Positions 44,630-54,609 of a stretch of DNA of 64,000 bases are shown here, one piece after another. Numbering within the stretch: the stretch's first letter is position 1; the number at the start of each line of letters is the position of its first letter. Origin of the DNA: Aphanomyces cochlioides (Eukaryota > Oomycota > Saprolegniomycetes > Saprolegniales > Verrucalvaceae); NCBI GenBank assembly GCA_019828595.1, contig JAHQRK010000006.1:434001-498000 (forward strand), read 5' to 3'. Position numbers and translations under genes: made by a program. The notes under the pieces are model-generated. The model was not told the origin of the DNA. It searched no databases and was given only the letters and a program-made list of their open reading frames with translations.

Positions 44630-46178
44630 ATGTTGGCGACCGAGGACAGCCATGACTCGTTGGACCTTGGCTACGACACAACAGCACTGGGACTACCCGC
44701 AGTGCCTCCAAGTAGCGATCAACAAAGGCTGTTAAACTATGTTCTCCAGATCTTGCCTCGGTATACGTCGATGGAGCTCAGCACGACGCACTTCCGACTG
44801 TACAACCAGCACCTTGTTTCTGAAATGGAACAGCTCAAGGCCAGCTTGGCGCTCGCACAGGAACGTGTGCGGGACGAGCAGGAGAAGCGGTTCTTCCTTG
44901 AGAAGTACGCCAGTGAAGTCGTGAAAGAGCGCAACGAACTCCTCCATCACAAGGGAAAGAAATCAGCGCATAAATTGTGGCACAATTGCTGTCGAAAGCA
45001 CGCGTCATACGACCTCGACGTCACGCCGTCCATTGCTTCCCTTCGAGGGGAGAAACTGACTCAAGTTGGTGTCGAGCTAAAGCAAGCACAAGACGCACTG
45101 CAGGAAAAAGATAGACTGCTCAGAGCGGCGCAGCATGTCGTCCAGACCAAACAGATTGAATTCGACGTGCATTTGACGTCCTGTCGGCGGGAAAGGTACT
45201 GCCTCCTGCGTTCCATTCTTTCTCTCATGCTTTCCCCCTTGCTAGAGATCAATTACACAACTACATCGCGCAGATTTCAGGGTTGCAGTCGTCGCAAGAA
45301 CGTCATTTATACGACGCACAGAGTCAACTAGCACGGCAAATCGAGCTCACGGAGCAATACGACCGGGAAATCGATCAATTACTTGCTCGAATCGACGAGC
45401 TGGAGCATCAACTCGCTGAACAAAGCTCGCAATTGTCCACCAAGCAAAGCCTCATCGACGAACTGACCGCAGCGCTCAAGGTATGACCGAAAACTGTGGC
45501 TGTGGTGGATTTAATCACTCTGCATATTAGAAAGCCGCGCAAGTCGAGCAAGAACTTCAAGCTCGATGCCAGCAATTGATGCAGCCAGGCCGTGAAGTCG
45601 AGATCGAAGCTTTAAAGAGCCAAGTGGAAGCGCTCGAGACGGCAGACATCCAGCAACTGACGCGGAAATACGCCAAACATATTCAACAATTGCAAGACAC
45701 CATGGAAAAGAACGAGCGGACGATTGACCAGCTGCAGCATGAAGTGCATAGGACACAGCCGATGACCATCAATGAAATATCCAGGCAAGAGGAAGAAAAG
45801 GACAAGGCGGCGCTGTCGTCGTCGTGGAATGATAGCTTGGACTGGTCGTATCACTCTGCGTCTTTGGCACAAACCCGCAGAGAAGACGGTGATGAAGCGG
45901 AAGAATTACAAGATGAGGAAGACGAGAGTGAAGCTGTGCCTTCTCTCGTGGAATCGCAAGTTTCCATGTCGAGTCAAGAGGTGAAAAGCTCAAAGGGAAA
46001 TGACAACAAGGAAGAGCGAGATGCAATTCTAGCGCAGTTGAAATTCCTCCTCGATGAATCCGCAACGAGACGAAAGAACGAAGAAACTCAAGCCAAGGTA
46101 GATCTCGACTACTTGGTCAAACTGCGCAAACGCGTTGAGGAACATCCTTTCCTACCGAATGTGTCGTTTGAAAGTTGA
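44630..46178 (+). CDS. Coiled-coil protein (two introns)
   Basis: Exons 44630-45195, 45246-45480 and 45531-46178 join in frame to 482 residues; both introns are 50 nt and GT..AG. After a short acidic N-terminus the protein is almost continuous heptad-type coiled coil (QHLVSEMEQLKASLALAQER; QLLARIDELEHQLAEQSSQL; KHIQQLQDTMEKNERTIDQL), then an acidic Ser/Glu-rich linker (about residues 360-420) and a last helical segment. No known domain was recognised; a structural or centrosome/ciliary role is possible but unsupported. Base composition and intact exons suggest a resident host gene. Confidence 0.75.
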
Positions 46179-46801
46179 GCTCCTCGTAAGCTAAATGGCT
46201 TTATACCGTCAGTCCACCGCTTGTTCAATGAGGTTCTAAATGGATATCCAAGAATGAAGTATCAACGACGTGAAAGCAGTTAAAAGCGCTTTGGCCGTGA
46301 ATTAAAAGCGAAAACATGGTGGCATTCGGTCTTTTCAGCGCTTGGAATACTTCCCGCGGCTCCCATTGAATCCAAAATCGCCCCCCGTTCTCTCCTCAGC
46401 AAGAAACAAGTACAAGCAGCACTTGATGGTCGCTAAAGGTTTTCAATCACACGGCAAATTTCTCTGAAATTAAAGCCACTGCCACCACGTTCCATTCATA
46501 TTGCTGGCTGCATGAGCTACGAATTGACTGTATGAGCAAGCTTGAAACGACTCGTGACGGAATTTCAACGCATCGCGGTCTCATCCATGCAGCAGATGAG
46601 ATCGCATGGAATGGGGTCGAAACCGTCTCGGTCGTTTGCTTGGTGAGACGCGATCGTTTCACTTTGGCGCATGATATTCCTGGACTACTCGACGGCAAAG
46701 ATCTCATTCCCCCGTTGGGGGGAGACTTCTTTGATCGTTCTAACGGCTAAATTGCCTCATTTTCATGAAGTCCACGCTGCATTCTCCAACTTTCCACAGT
46801 C
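46179..46801. other. Intergenic region with ORFs on both strands
   Basis: ORFs of 72 (plus, 46532-46750) and 86 codons (minus, 46707-46447) overlap each other. Neither has a recognisable domain. It is likely the transporter promoter region. Confidence 0.3.
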
Positions 46802-47794
46802 ATGCCGCTGGGCTACATCTACGCAACGTTGGCGTATGTCACTTGGGGCTGTTATCCTCTCTACTGGCGCCAGCTAGCCAATGTATCGCCATGGCAAATC
46901 ACAGCTCATCGCATCCTCTGGTCATTTGTGCTCCTCCTGCTCTACCTTGTTGTCACGAAGCAATGGAACAAAACGAGAGCCATCACGCGCCACGACGTCA
47001 TGTACAGCACTGCATCGGGACTTTTAGTCGGCGCGCATTGGCTCGTGTGGCTCTGGACAGTGAATGGTCAAGATATTGTCGAAGCTAGCCTCGGTTCTTT
47101 CCTCACGTCGTTTGTTACAATGCTGCTTGGCGTCGTCTTGCTCCACGAACGGCTTCGTCGGTGTGAATGGATTGCTGTCCTTTTGGCGTTCACCGGCGTC
47201 GTGACGATTGCAATTGCCAACAGAGAAGTCCCCTCGACTGCGTTTGCATTAGCGATCACGTTTGGTTTGTACGGCTTTGTCAAGAAACAAACGCCGCTCG
47301 ATGCGGTGCTCAGCACGGCGCTGGAGTTTGGCATCATGGCGATTCCATCATTGATTTATTTGATTGTCGTGGAAGCACGTGGAACTCCCCAAGGCAGCTC
47401 GTTTGGCCGCGGCAATCTACTGACAAGTTTACTCCTCGTTGGAGGGGGAATTGTCACTGCTGTGCCGTACGTTTGGTTTGCCGCGGCGGCGCAGCGACTG
47501 CCTCTCACGGTGCTGGGACTCTTTGCTTGTATCGTGCCAACGGGGAACCTTGTGATTGGCGTCGCGGTCTACAATGAACCATTTTCAGCGTTGAAACTCG
47601 TTGGGTTTGTCTGCGTTTGGGTCGGCTTGGCAATCTTTTCAGTTGAAAAACTCTCGCAAACGAATCGTGACGACAAGATGGCCATCACGACCCCGCCACA
47701 AACCATTGGTGCTGGTGTCCCAATTCTCCAAGAAGCATCACCGGCTGAATTAGTTTTACAAGGGAATGCCGACTTGGTGGATTGTATTGCCTAA
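46802..47794 (+). CDS. RarD-like EamA-family membrane transporter
   Basis: An intronless 330-residue ORF with ten hydrophobic segments and the bacterial RarD signature at the N-terminus: LAYVTWGCYPLYWRQL then ITAHRILWSFVLLLL, and a WLVWLWTVNGQDIVEASLG block. Two EamA-type repeats (about 5-135 and 155-290) are visible. A VPYVWFAAAAQRLPLTVLGL block is also RarD-typical. RarD proteins are DMT-superfamily transporters of uncertain substrate (chloramphenicol sensitivity in bacteria). About 30 extra hydrophilic residues end the protein. The start ATG is 3 codons before the first TM and fits the family. Likely acquired from bacteria, or an ancient stramenopile gene. Confidence 0.85.
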   Translation: MPLGYIYATLAYVTWGCYPLYWRQLANVSPWQITAHRILWSFVLLLLYLVVTKQWNKTRAITRHDVMYSTASGLLVGAHWLVWLWTVNGQDIVEASLGSFLTSFVTMLLGVVLLHERLRRCEWIAVLLAFTGVVTIAIANREVPSTAFALAITFGLYGFVKKQTPLDAVLSTALEFGIMAIPSLIYLIVVEARGTPQGSSFGRGNLLTSLLLVGGGIVTAVPYVWFAAAAQRLPLTVLGLFACIVPTGNLVIGVAVYNEPFSALKLVGFVCVWVGLAIFSVEKLSQTNRDDKMAITTPPQTIGAGVPILQEASPAELVLQGNADLVDCIA

Positions 47795-48086
47795 GTTATA
47801 CATTGCAGTTTTGATCGTCTAGCACCACTGCATTCAATCCAACTGGCATTTAGGGCCAGGAAAACCAGCGCAGCAGCCGCTAGTCCTCCTTTAAACTTTC
47901 TCGTGCTTTTATTGTCATCGACAGAAACGACGCCATGCAAACTTTGGTCGGCCTTTGAAAAGTCATCAATTCATCATATGTGGCCCTTCAGCTCACTGTC
48001 GAAAGCGTCTAGAAGGCTAATAAGTCATTCAAGAGCTTGATACAGCGGTGTACTCTCAATGGCCACAGCGTATTTTTACAATTTTT
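47795..48086. other. Non-coding stretch
   Basis: No gene seen between the transporter stop and the duplicated SDR fragment. Confidence 0.4.
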
Positions 48087-48704
48087 GAGTCATTTTTCAA
48101 GTTGCAGTTTACTTGGTAACAAGATGGAGATCAACCAATTTTTTGGCGTGGATGGCCAAGTCGTGCTCATCACGGACGGCTCGCGAGGAATTGGCAAGAT
48201 GATGGCCGAGGGATTTGTCCGGAACCGCCTCCCCATGCAATACCCTACTCTTCCATGAGCTAACATATATCACAACATTTTCTCAACCGAGTTGTTGATC
48301 AGCGTGTGGAGCTTGGATTCGCGTTCTTGCAACGCCGTGACAAGACGTTGGCAGCCTTCAATCGCTGGGAACTAGATAAAATTGAGGGGAGTGATGAGTT
48401 CTGTTCCTAAAACGAGTCGATCGTACAGGAATGCACAGGCCGCGTCCTAAATAAAAGCTTTAGATCACATCGGCATTTGGACGGCACCGACCGATCGTGT
48501 TCAGTTCGTTGGCCGTTTCGTCGCACGCCTTCTTGTCGCGCGACGAGATGTAGACTTTGGCGCCTATTCCCAACGCATGACCAGAAGGGCTGGAACAATG
48601 TGATGGATCTCAACTTGACGGCCCCATTCTTCTTGACGAAATTCTTGCTCCCTGTGCTCCAAACCAACGCTCGCGTGATCAACGTCGACCTGTCGCTGGT
48701 GTTA
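48087..48704 (+). pseudogene. Short-chain dehydrogenase with inverted middle, copy 2
   Basis: Duplicate of 15853-16471: the plus-strand start (ATG 48124, TDGSRGIGK), the same inverted middle (minus-strand SDR pieces at about 48580-48280) and the MDLNLTAPFFL helix. It ends at GGTGTTA, just before the YxxxK part, where the hAT sequence begins. The inversion is therefore older than the duplication. Confidence 0.8.
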
Positions 48705-49198
48705 GATTGTATTTTTGATTTTACCCCCAGTCTTCGGACAATCAATCATTGACAATATTCAATCTATTGTTGTCGTGAAAGAGCTTTGCGACGTCTAAGC
48801 AGTCGAACTATCCTTTTCGGTAGCTTTGGACAACTTGATGGCTTGTGAGACGTTGCCCAGGCTCACGAGGTCCCAGTTCAACTTTAAGTATATGATCACC
48901 TCGAGCGTGGTGCTGTCCATACTCTTCCGGAAGTAGCCGATCATGCACTTCACGCCAGAGAAGAATCGCTCGACAACAACAGAGGTTGGAGGGATCCAAC
49001 TCACTTCTTCATACGGCTGTGTAGTATTGACGCGACTGCGAGCACGCTTCTTGACTTCGTTATCAAGGTCTATTGCAGCACGCTTCCTGCCATTCAAAAC
49101 AACATCAGACCCAGTCTCAATCGTTTGCACGGGATCCGAATTTCGACTCAAACGACGAGCAGCTTCTGACAATCACAATCTTTTTTTATCAAGCCCTG
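48705..49198 (-). mobile_element. hAT element copy, left end truncated
   Basis: Reverse-complement copy of 41714-42225; its 3' end is cut at the junction with the SDR fragment. It contains the same 125-residue dimerisation ORF (49172-48795). The other end and its flank (TGCATGCAATCTGC) are as in copy B, so the insertion predates this duplication. Confidence 0.8.
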
Positions 49199-49421
49199 CA
49201 TGCAATCTGCATGCTACCTTTTGTAATTATGACGACCTTCTTTATGAACTCAAGCTTGTTGCAGACGCGCAAAACCCTCTGAATTTTCATTCTTTGAGAG
49301 ACTCATATGAGCCTCAAAGACGATGGAAAAGAGATCATGTTGAAATGACAAACATCCATTGCAATTTACACATCGAGTCATTTGAAACCATAAAATTATC
49401 TGCTGCTGTACGGGGGTGGCT

Positions 49422-50063
49422 CTATGCTTGAGATTCCTCACACATCATGAGTACCCCATCGCTCGACACGACCTCGACTATCGCTCCTTGTGGCTGGAAG
49501 ACGCGGCTATATTCTGGGTCCCGTATGCGAATGGGCTCATCTTCAAATGCTGCAAGTGCCGAAGTGAATGCAATGCAATCGGAGCACATATTGCGATCAA
49601 CGACGAGGCACACGGCTCGCCAGTGACTTTTGTCGGTCATTTTGCGTCGCAACTCTGTCAGTTTTTGCTTTTCAGCGTGACACCAGCCAAACTTAAAGCT
49701 TCCACGTGGGTTTTCAACGACATCTTGATGGCCTATGTCATGTGCAAGCCAAGCAGCTCCAAGACTAAGTTCGCACTGGGGTAAAAATCCATCAGCGGTG
49801 CCATCAACTCCAAATCCGCTAATGGTTCGACCTGCTACGAGTCGTTCCGCTTCCGAGCGAGGCATAACCTCCTCGTCCACTACCACAGCGTGACAAGTCG
49901 TCGCCCTCTTGGACGGCCGAAACCTTATCCGCTGAGCTTGAACGAATTTTATAAAGGCTTCAAACCGCCTTATCTTGTCGGCATGCGGCAACGCCATGAA
50001 TGTTTGAGTGACTTCGGGGCCAAGGAAGGCCGAGAACGTTCGGGGGCAAGCTGTCATTGTCAT
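49422..50063 (-). CDS. DYW-like cytidine deaminase family protein
   Basis: A 213-residue ORF. After about 100 residues without recognised domain comes a deaminase-like segment: CELSLGAAWLAHDIGHQD, then WCHAEKQKL (zinc-binding His plus catalytic Glu), VCLVVDRNMCSDCIAFTSAL (two zinc-binding Cys) and IRIRDPEYSRVFQ. The spacing and the strand after CxxC (IRIRDP..) resemble the DYW deaminase domain (HSE.. CxDC.. VVRDxxRFH). PPR repeats are absent. Editing of DNA or RNA is possible but only inferred. The start Met is uncertain and upstream exons may exist. Confidence 0.6.
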   Translation of the reverse strand: MTMTACPRTFSAFLGPEVTQTFMALPHADKIRRFEAFIKFVQAQRIRFRPSKRATTCHAVVVDEEVMPRSEAERLVAGRTISGFGVDGTADGFLPQCELSLGAAWLAHDIGHQDVVENPRGSFKFGWCHAEKQKLTELRRKMTDKSHWRAVCLVVDRNMCSDCIAFTSALAAFEDEPIRIRDPEYSRVFQPQGAIVEVVSSDGVLMMCEESQA

Positions 50064-50599
50064 TGCCGACTGGACCGAGTCGCATTAGTGAGGACAAGTG
50101 GATGGCGTAGAGTGATGCGGTTGGGGGCTTGGGACGAGGTGTCAACTGGTGCTAGCCAAATCGACAGTGCGATTTCTCAACAGTGTCGAGACCGCACTTT
50201 TCCCAGAGATATTTCCTGAACAGGATCGATCGTGATGGTCTCAATTTGGACAATCTGAAGATAACCCAGTCTCAACATGGATACAAGTGTATTAATTCTT
50301 AAGGATTGATAGATCGACATGAAATTGCTCGTCATGGCGCCAGTACTTTAGAATGTTATACGAGAACATGCGCCAGTTTGAAATTCCTTGCGACAAAGCC
50401 AACTGTAGAAACCTCAGCTTCAAACAACAACTACAAGTGTCCCCTATCATATCGAAGGCAAGAAGTCCCACGTCGCGCATATCCTCTCGTTCTTTTCAGC
50501 TAGGAAGTGCTCGTTCTTATTGTCTTATGCATGCGGCTTGGATAGGACGACATTGCAGGTAACATGAGTTGATCGCTAAGGACGCCTGTATTTTTCATT

Positions 50600-51670
50600 T
50601 AATTTCCAACATATTTGGGGTCGATGAAGCCCCACTTGACGGAATCTTGGATCATATCAACGAGAGTTTCCTCCACGGGACGGTACTCGAGGCCCAATTC
50701 CGTTTTGGATTTTGAATTGTCGATTCCATACAAGGCTTGACCGACATTGGTTCGCCTTTGCCAGGTTCAAAATACGACGCAAGCTTCACAAGAAAATTTG
50801 GCGCAGTGAACCAGGGAAGATATTTCGCGTTGAGAAATTTTGTGCGAAGTCTCCACAACTTGTTGCATCGATTGCACTTCATTGCAGAGAATATGGCACC
50901 CTTTGGCATTTGGATTCGTGAGCGCGAGGATGTGAGCCCAAGCAACATCACGGACGTCGACGAATCCCAAAGACAGGTTGGCCATAGCTGGGACTTTGCC
51001 ATTGAACATATCAACAAATGTTCCCACCGACGGGTTGATAATCTTCGTCAGGGATGGACCAGTGACCAAGAAAGGATTCAGCACCACGAGGCGTTTGTCG
51101 GACACGTTCTTCATGAGCTCCCATGCCTTTTGTTCGCCTCGGACTTTCGAGTAACAGTATGAGTTTCGCGTCAAGCTGGAGAGGGTATTCCAGTCGGCTT
51201 CGGTGAAGACTTTATCAGCTACTGGAGCGTCTGCGATAGCTGCGAGAGAGCTCGTCAAGACAATATGACAGAATCTTCTGCAATGGCAGCTCGGAGGACA
51301 TTTTCAGTACCACGTTCTGCAGGCTCCACGAGATCCTTCTAAGGATCGTGCACAGTGAGCAAGAACGGACTTGCAATGTGAAGCACAGCAGCACAGTCTT
51401 TCACGGCTGGAGCCCATGCCTTCTCGTCCAACAGGTTGGCTTCAACAAGTTCAAGTCGCGTGTCGGCATGTGAAAGCGACGTCAAGTGGGCGAACCGGTC
51501 CGGTTTCTTCAAACTGCAAACAGTCCCGCGGACAACGTAGTCGGTCTTGGCGAGGAGCTGCCTGCTGGATTGTATGGGAGGCAATGAAGTCCGTCGTGCC
51601 AGTGACAAGTACAGTCTTTGGCATCTCAGAGGAAAGTTCAAGAGTGAGGTGCACGTCGGACTTGATGTGC
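50600..51670 (-). pseudogene. DFR/cinnamoyl-CoA reductase-like SDR, copy C
   Basis: Minus strand from 51635: PKTVLVTGTTDFIASHTIQQ (the usual VTGxxGFI loop, with D for G), then in another frame the TDYVVRGTVCSLKKPDRF block and ELVEANLLDEKAWAPAVKDC, then 51258-50767 (IVLTSSLAAIADAP-like piece, NSYCYSKVRGEQKAW with the YxxxK pair, and VVLNPFLVTGPSL), and the C-terminus to 50620. Frame shifts occur near 51550, 51300 and 50780, so it is not open. It is more complete than copy A. Confidence 0.75.
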
Positions 51671-51704
51671 ATCATCACGCCTCACCAAAATAAAACATCA
51701 CCAA

Positions 51705-52380
51705 TAGGGTCCGTCTGGCAACCGAAAATATTAGGGCACCGAAAGTTTCAAAATCAAAATGCCATTTTCAGCTAAATTGGGATCAACGATTTATGGCATA
51801 TTCAAAATGGAGGTAAAACCTCCATCTCGTAAAATGGCATTTTGAGAGCCTCCAGTGAGTATATCCCAACCAAAAATATTGGATTTGGTGCAAAACTCTT
51901 TGAGATAAACAAGTTCATATTTTGACCTAAATATTGTTGATTTGATACGAATTTCCAGATCCCGTTCAATCGAATCACGCCGGCGGATCGATTCACCAAT
52001 CAACGCCATTGGCTAATAAATATTTTGGGCGATTGTGATTGGCTGAATAAATTTAAGAGAAGTACTGTGAAAGTACTGTTCTAATTTTCATTCATCCAAT
52101 ATATTGGCGCGATTGGAGATTGATACAAAAAATCAATCCAAATTGGGAAATTCATTTTGAGGCCAAATTCAATAATTTAGGTCAAAATATGAACTTGTTT
52201 ATCTCAAAGAGTTTTGCACCAAATCCAATATTTTTGGTTGGGATATACTCACTAGAGGCTCTCAAAATGCCATTTTACGAGATAGAGGTTTTACCTCTAT
52301 TTTGAATATGCCATAAATAGTTGATCCCAATTTAGCTGAAAATGGCATGTTGATTTTGAAATTTTGCCAGACGCACCCTA
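51705..52380. mobile_element. MITE with ~230-bp terminal inverted repeats
   Basis: The left arm (51705 to about 51935) pairs with the right arm (about 52160-52380) over nearly 230 bases with few differences; both start TAGGGTSCGTCTGGCAA. The middle (51933-52154) is the dispersed repeat also found alone at 25012 and 39568. There is no gene. The long repeats suggest a Mutator-like or foldback family, but no clear target duplication was found. Confidence 0.85.
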
Positions 52381-52761
52381 AGATAAAAATTATTGCATTA
52401 ATATTGTGTCTAGAAAAAACTGGAATCTTGCAAAGAAAATATCGACGGAGCCATTTTGACGCAAAAATGACGCAATACAAACTTCAAATGTAATGAAATT
52501 GAATGCTTCGAACATGTTTTTTAAACATTTAAAACGTTTGAAATTACACTAATTAATGTTCATGATCGGTTACGTAAACCTTAAATAGTATATGCTTCAA
52601 TTACAGGGAACGACGCTGAATAGTGGACAAATCTTATTATCATATTATAAGCCAATTAAATTTCTTGAAATTTTTTGGTTGCAAATCCGTTGGCCAAAAT
52701 ATTTGAAAATCAGATTAATTAAATTTTTGCCGCCGATAACTCTCTAACCTGATCTCGTGCC

Positions 52762-53925
52762 ATGTCTGATGTGCATCCCAATGTTTCCAAGCCACGTCCA
52801 AGACCAAACATCGCGCAAAAGCTCCAGGTCGTAGAGCTTGCCAAACAGCATGGCTTGAGCTCTGCTGTAGCCATCTGTGGTTACTCTCGAAGTGCGGTGC
52901 ATTCGTGGCTATCGCAAGAGTCGAAGCTCATGAACTTCCTTGGGTCGAAGACGCGACGACGAAACACGGGCAATGCTGGTGCCAAACCAATCATCCCCGA
53001 TGCTCATGAGCTTGCCATCTTTGTACGCGACCTTCGTCGCGAGGAGTTGCCTGTCACGAGTGGCCACATGATCAAATTCCTACGAATGAACCATAAGGAA
53101 TGGCTTGAAGAGTACATGTCATCACGGAAGTCAGGATACCAATCACTCTTGCGCTTGCTCCAGCGATTTGCCGACCGCTACGACTTTTCTCGTCAGCGTG
53201 TGTGTAAGCAGAAACATACCCAAGCCGACTTGACCGAGACTCGCGTTGTATTTGGACGAAAATTCCATGATCAATACGGCCACATGGATCTCGACTGCAT
53301 CTACAATGCCGATGAGACCGGCATATACTACGACATGTGCCCTACCACAATATGGGCTGCACGAGGTGGAGGCAGTTATGTTGCCAAAGGCGAGCGCCAC
53401 CCGTACCGAATGACGGCAGTCCTGGCCATCCGAGCGGATGGTCTCAAACTTCCAATCTTGTTTATCATCCGTGGTGCGAACGGTGGGGTCATCGAAACCT
53501 CGGAGTTTGAGACATATCCTTGTGACCACGTCTACGCCATGCAAGGGAGTGCGTGGATGGATGCGAGCGTCTGGCGGCGATATCTCCGCGAAGTGCTATA
53601 CTACAAGATCGAGAATCCGTCAGTGTTGCTTGTCGACAATTTTGACTCTCATGTCAGTGTTGAGAGCGAGAAGATAATTGGCGACGAGTTGGGCTCTGAG
53701 CTGTGTGCGTTGCCACCAAACAGTACCTCTTACTGCCAGCCACTGGACGTGTCCATCATGGGGCCTTTCAAACAGCATATGCGCGATTTGTGGGTTCTAT
53801 CAGATGACAATGCGACAACTGCAAAAGAAAAACGAATGGTAATGATCCAGCGCGCTATTCAAGCTTGGGAAATGATATCCGAGGACGAAGTTCGTGCTAG
53901 CTTTGTGAAAGCACTGCCAAAGTAG
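52762..53925 (+). CDS. Pogo-like DDE_1 transposase, intact
   Basis: A 387-residue ORF without breaks. An N-terminal HTH (AQKLQVVELAKQHGLSSAVA then YSRSAVHSWLSQE) is followed by a second HTH-like region and the catalytic core: IYNADETGIYYDM (Asp), LLVDNFDSHVS (Asp) and CQPLDVSIMGPFKQH (Asp). Second-to-third Asp spacing is 36 residues. With complete ends and TA duplication this may be an active autonomous copy. It is clearly related to the broken transposase at 33079-34226. Confidence 0.9.
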   Translation: MSDVHPNVSKPRPRPNIAQKLQVVELAKQHGLSSAVAICGYSRSAVHSWLSQESKLMNFLGSKTRRRNTGNAGAKPIIPDAHELAIFVRDLRREELPVTSGHMIKFLRMNHKEWLEEYMSSRKSGYQSLLRLLQRFADRYDFSRQRVCKQKHTQADLTETRVVFGRKFHDQYGHMDLDCIYNADETGIYYDMCPTTIWAARGGGSYVAKGERHPYRMTAVLAIRADGLKLPILFIIRGANGGVIETSEFETYPCDHVYAMQGSAWMDASVWRRYLREVLYYKIENPSVLLVDNFDSHVSVESEKIIGDELGSELCALPPNSTSYCQPLDVSIMGPFKQHMRDLWVLSDDNATTAKEKRMVMIQRAIQAWEMISEDEVRASFVKALPK

Positions 53926-54225
53926 TTTTGATATTCATTTTTCATAATTCTTTCAATACATTTATACTTGAAATTTGTATGTAAATTTTGCGCATTCATG
54001 GACTTGAAGTGGTGACCTGTTGAAAATGACTGGTAGGCTATTTTGGCACTTGAATTTGATCTACGGGCAGTCGGAATACCGTCAGGGGGCAACCCCTAGT
54101 AGTAGGGTGAGCATTCGTGCGGCCCCGGGCCATATATTCTTAGGATTGGGGGGGGTCCAGTAGGAGAGCCTATGGTGCGCGCGCTCACACTTCAGCCGCA
54201 CCATATTCCAACCGTAACTTTTTTA

Positions 54226-54327
54226 ATTTCAATGGAAATGTAATATTAAATACATATAATTTTATTTTTATACAACATTTCAATGGAAATGTAATATTAA
54301 ATACATAAAATTTTATTTATATACAAC
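54226..54327 (+). repeat. Two tandem 51-bp repeats
   Basis: Two consecutive copies of a unit beginning ATTTCAATGGAAATGTAATA, differing at a few positions, inside the 3' non-coding part of the pogo-like element. Confidence 0.9.
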
Positions 54328-54609
54328 TGTATGGTAACGATCATTACCACCTCAGGTCGTATTTAAATATGCTTCCATCTATTCTTTCAAATGCAATACC
54401 CTGTTAAATTTGTTTCTTAATCCATGATGTCAAAGAAGAAAAAATACTGTTCAAACAAATAACCTGTAGGAAATCATATTTTACCCAATATCACCCTAAT
54501 GCATTATTTTTCAACAATCAGCGGCACATGTTTCAATTGGACAAACCGGAGGTATGGAATGGCCAATCAATCCAAAAGAATTGTCCACTATTCAGCGTCG
54601 TTCCCTGTA

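Larger units (their letters stand above)
52604..54607 (+). mobile_element. Pogo-like element, complete
   Basis: Ends CAGGGAACGACGCTGAATAG.. pair exactly with the complement at 54581-54607 for 27 bases, and TA flanks both sides (52602-52603, 54608-54609). It is 2004 bp with one intact gene. The 3' non-coding part holds two tandem 51-bp copies (54226-54276, 54277-54327). Confidence 0.95.

Noticed and set aside
46447..46750. Small genes upstream of the RarD-like transporter
   Set aside because: ORFs on opposite strands overlap and neither shows a domain, conserved copy or splice structure.
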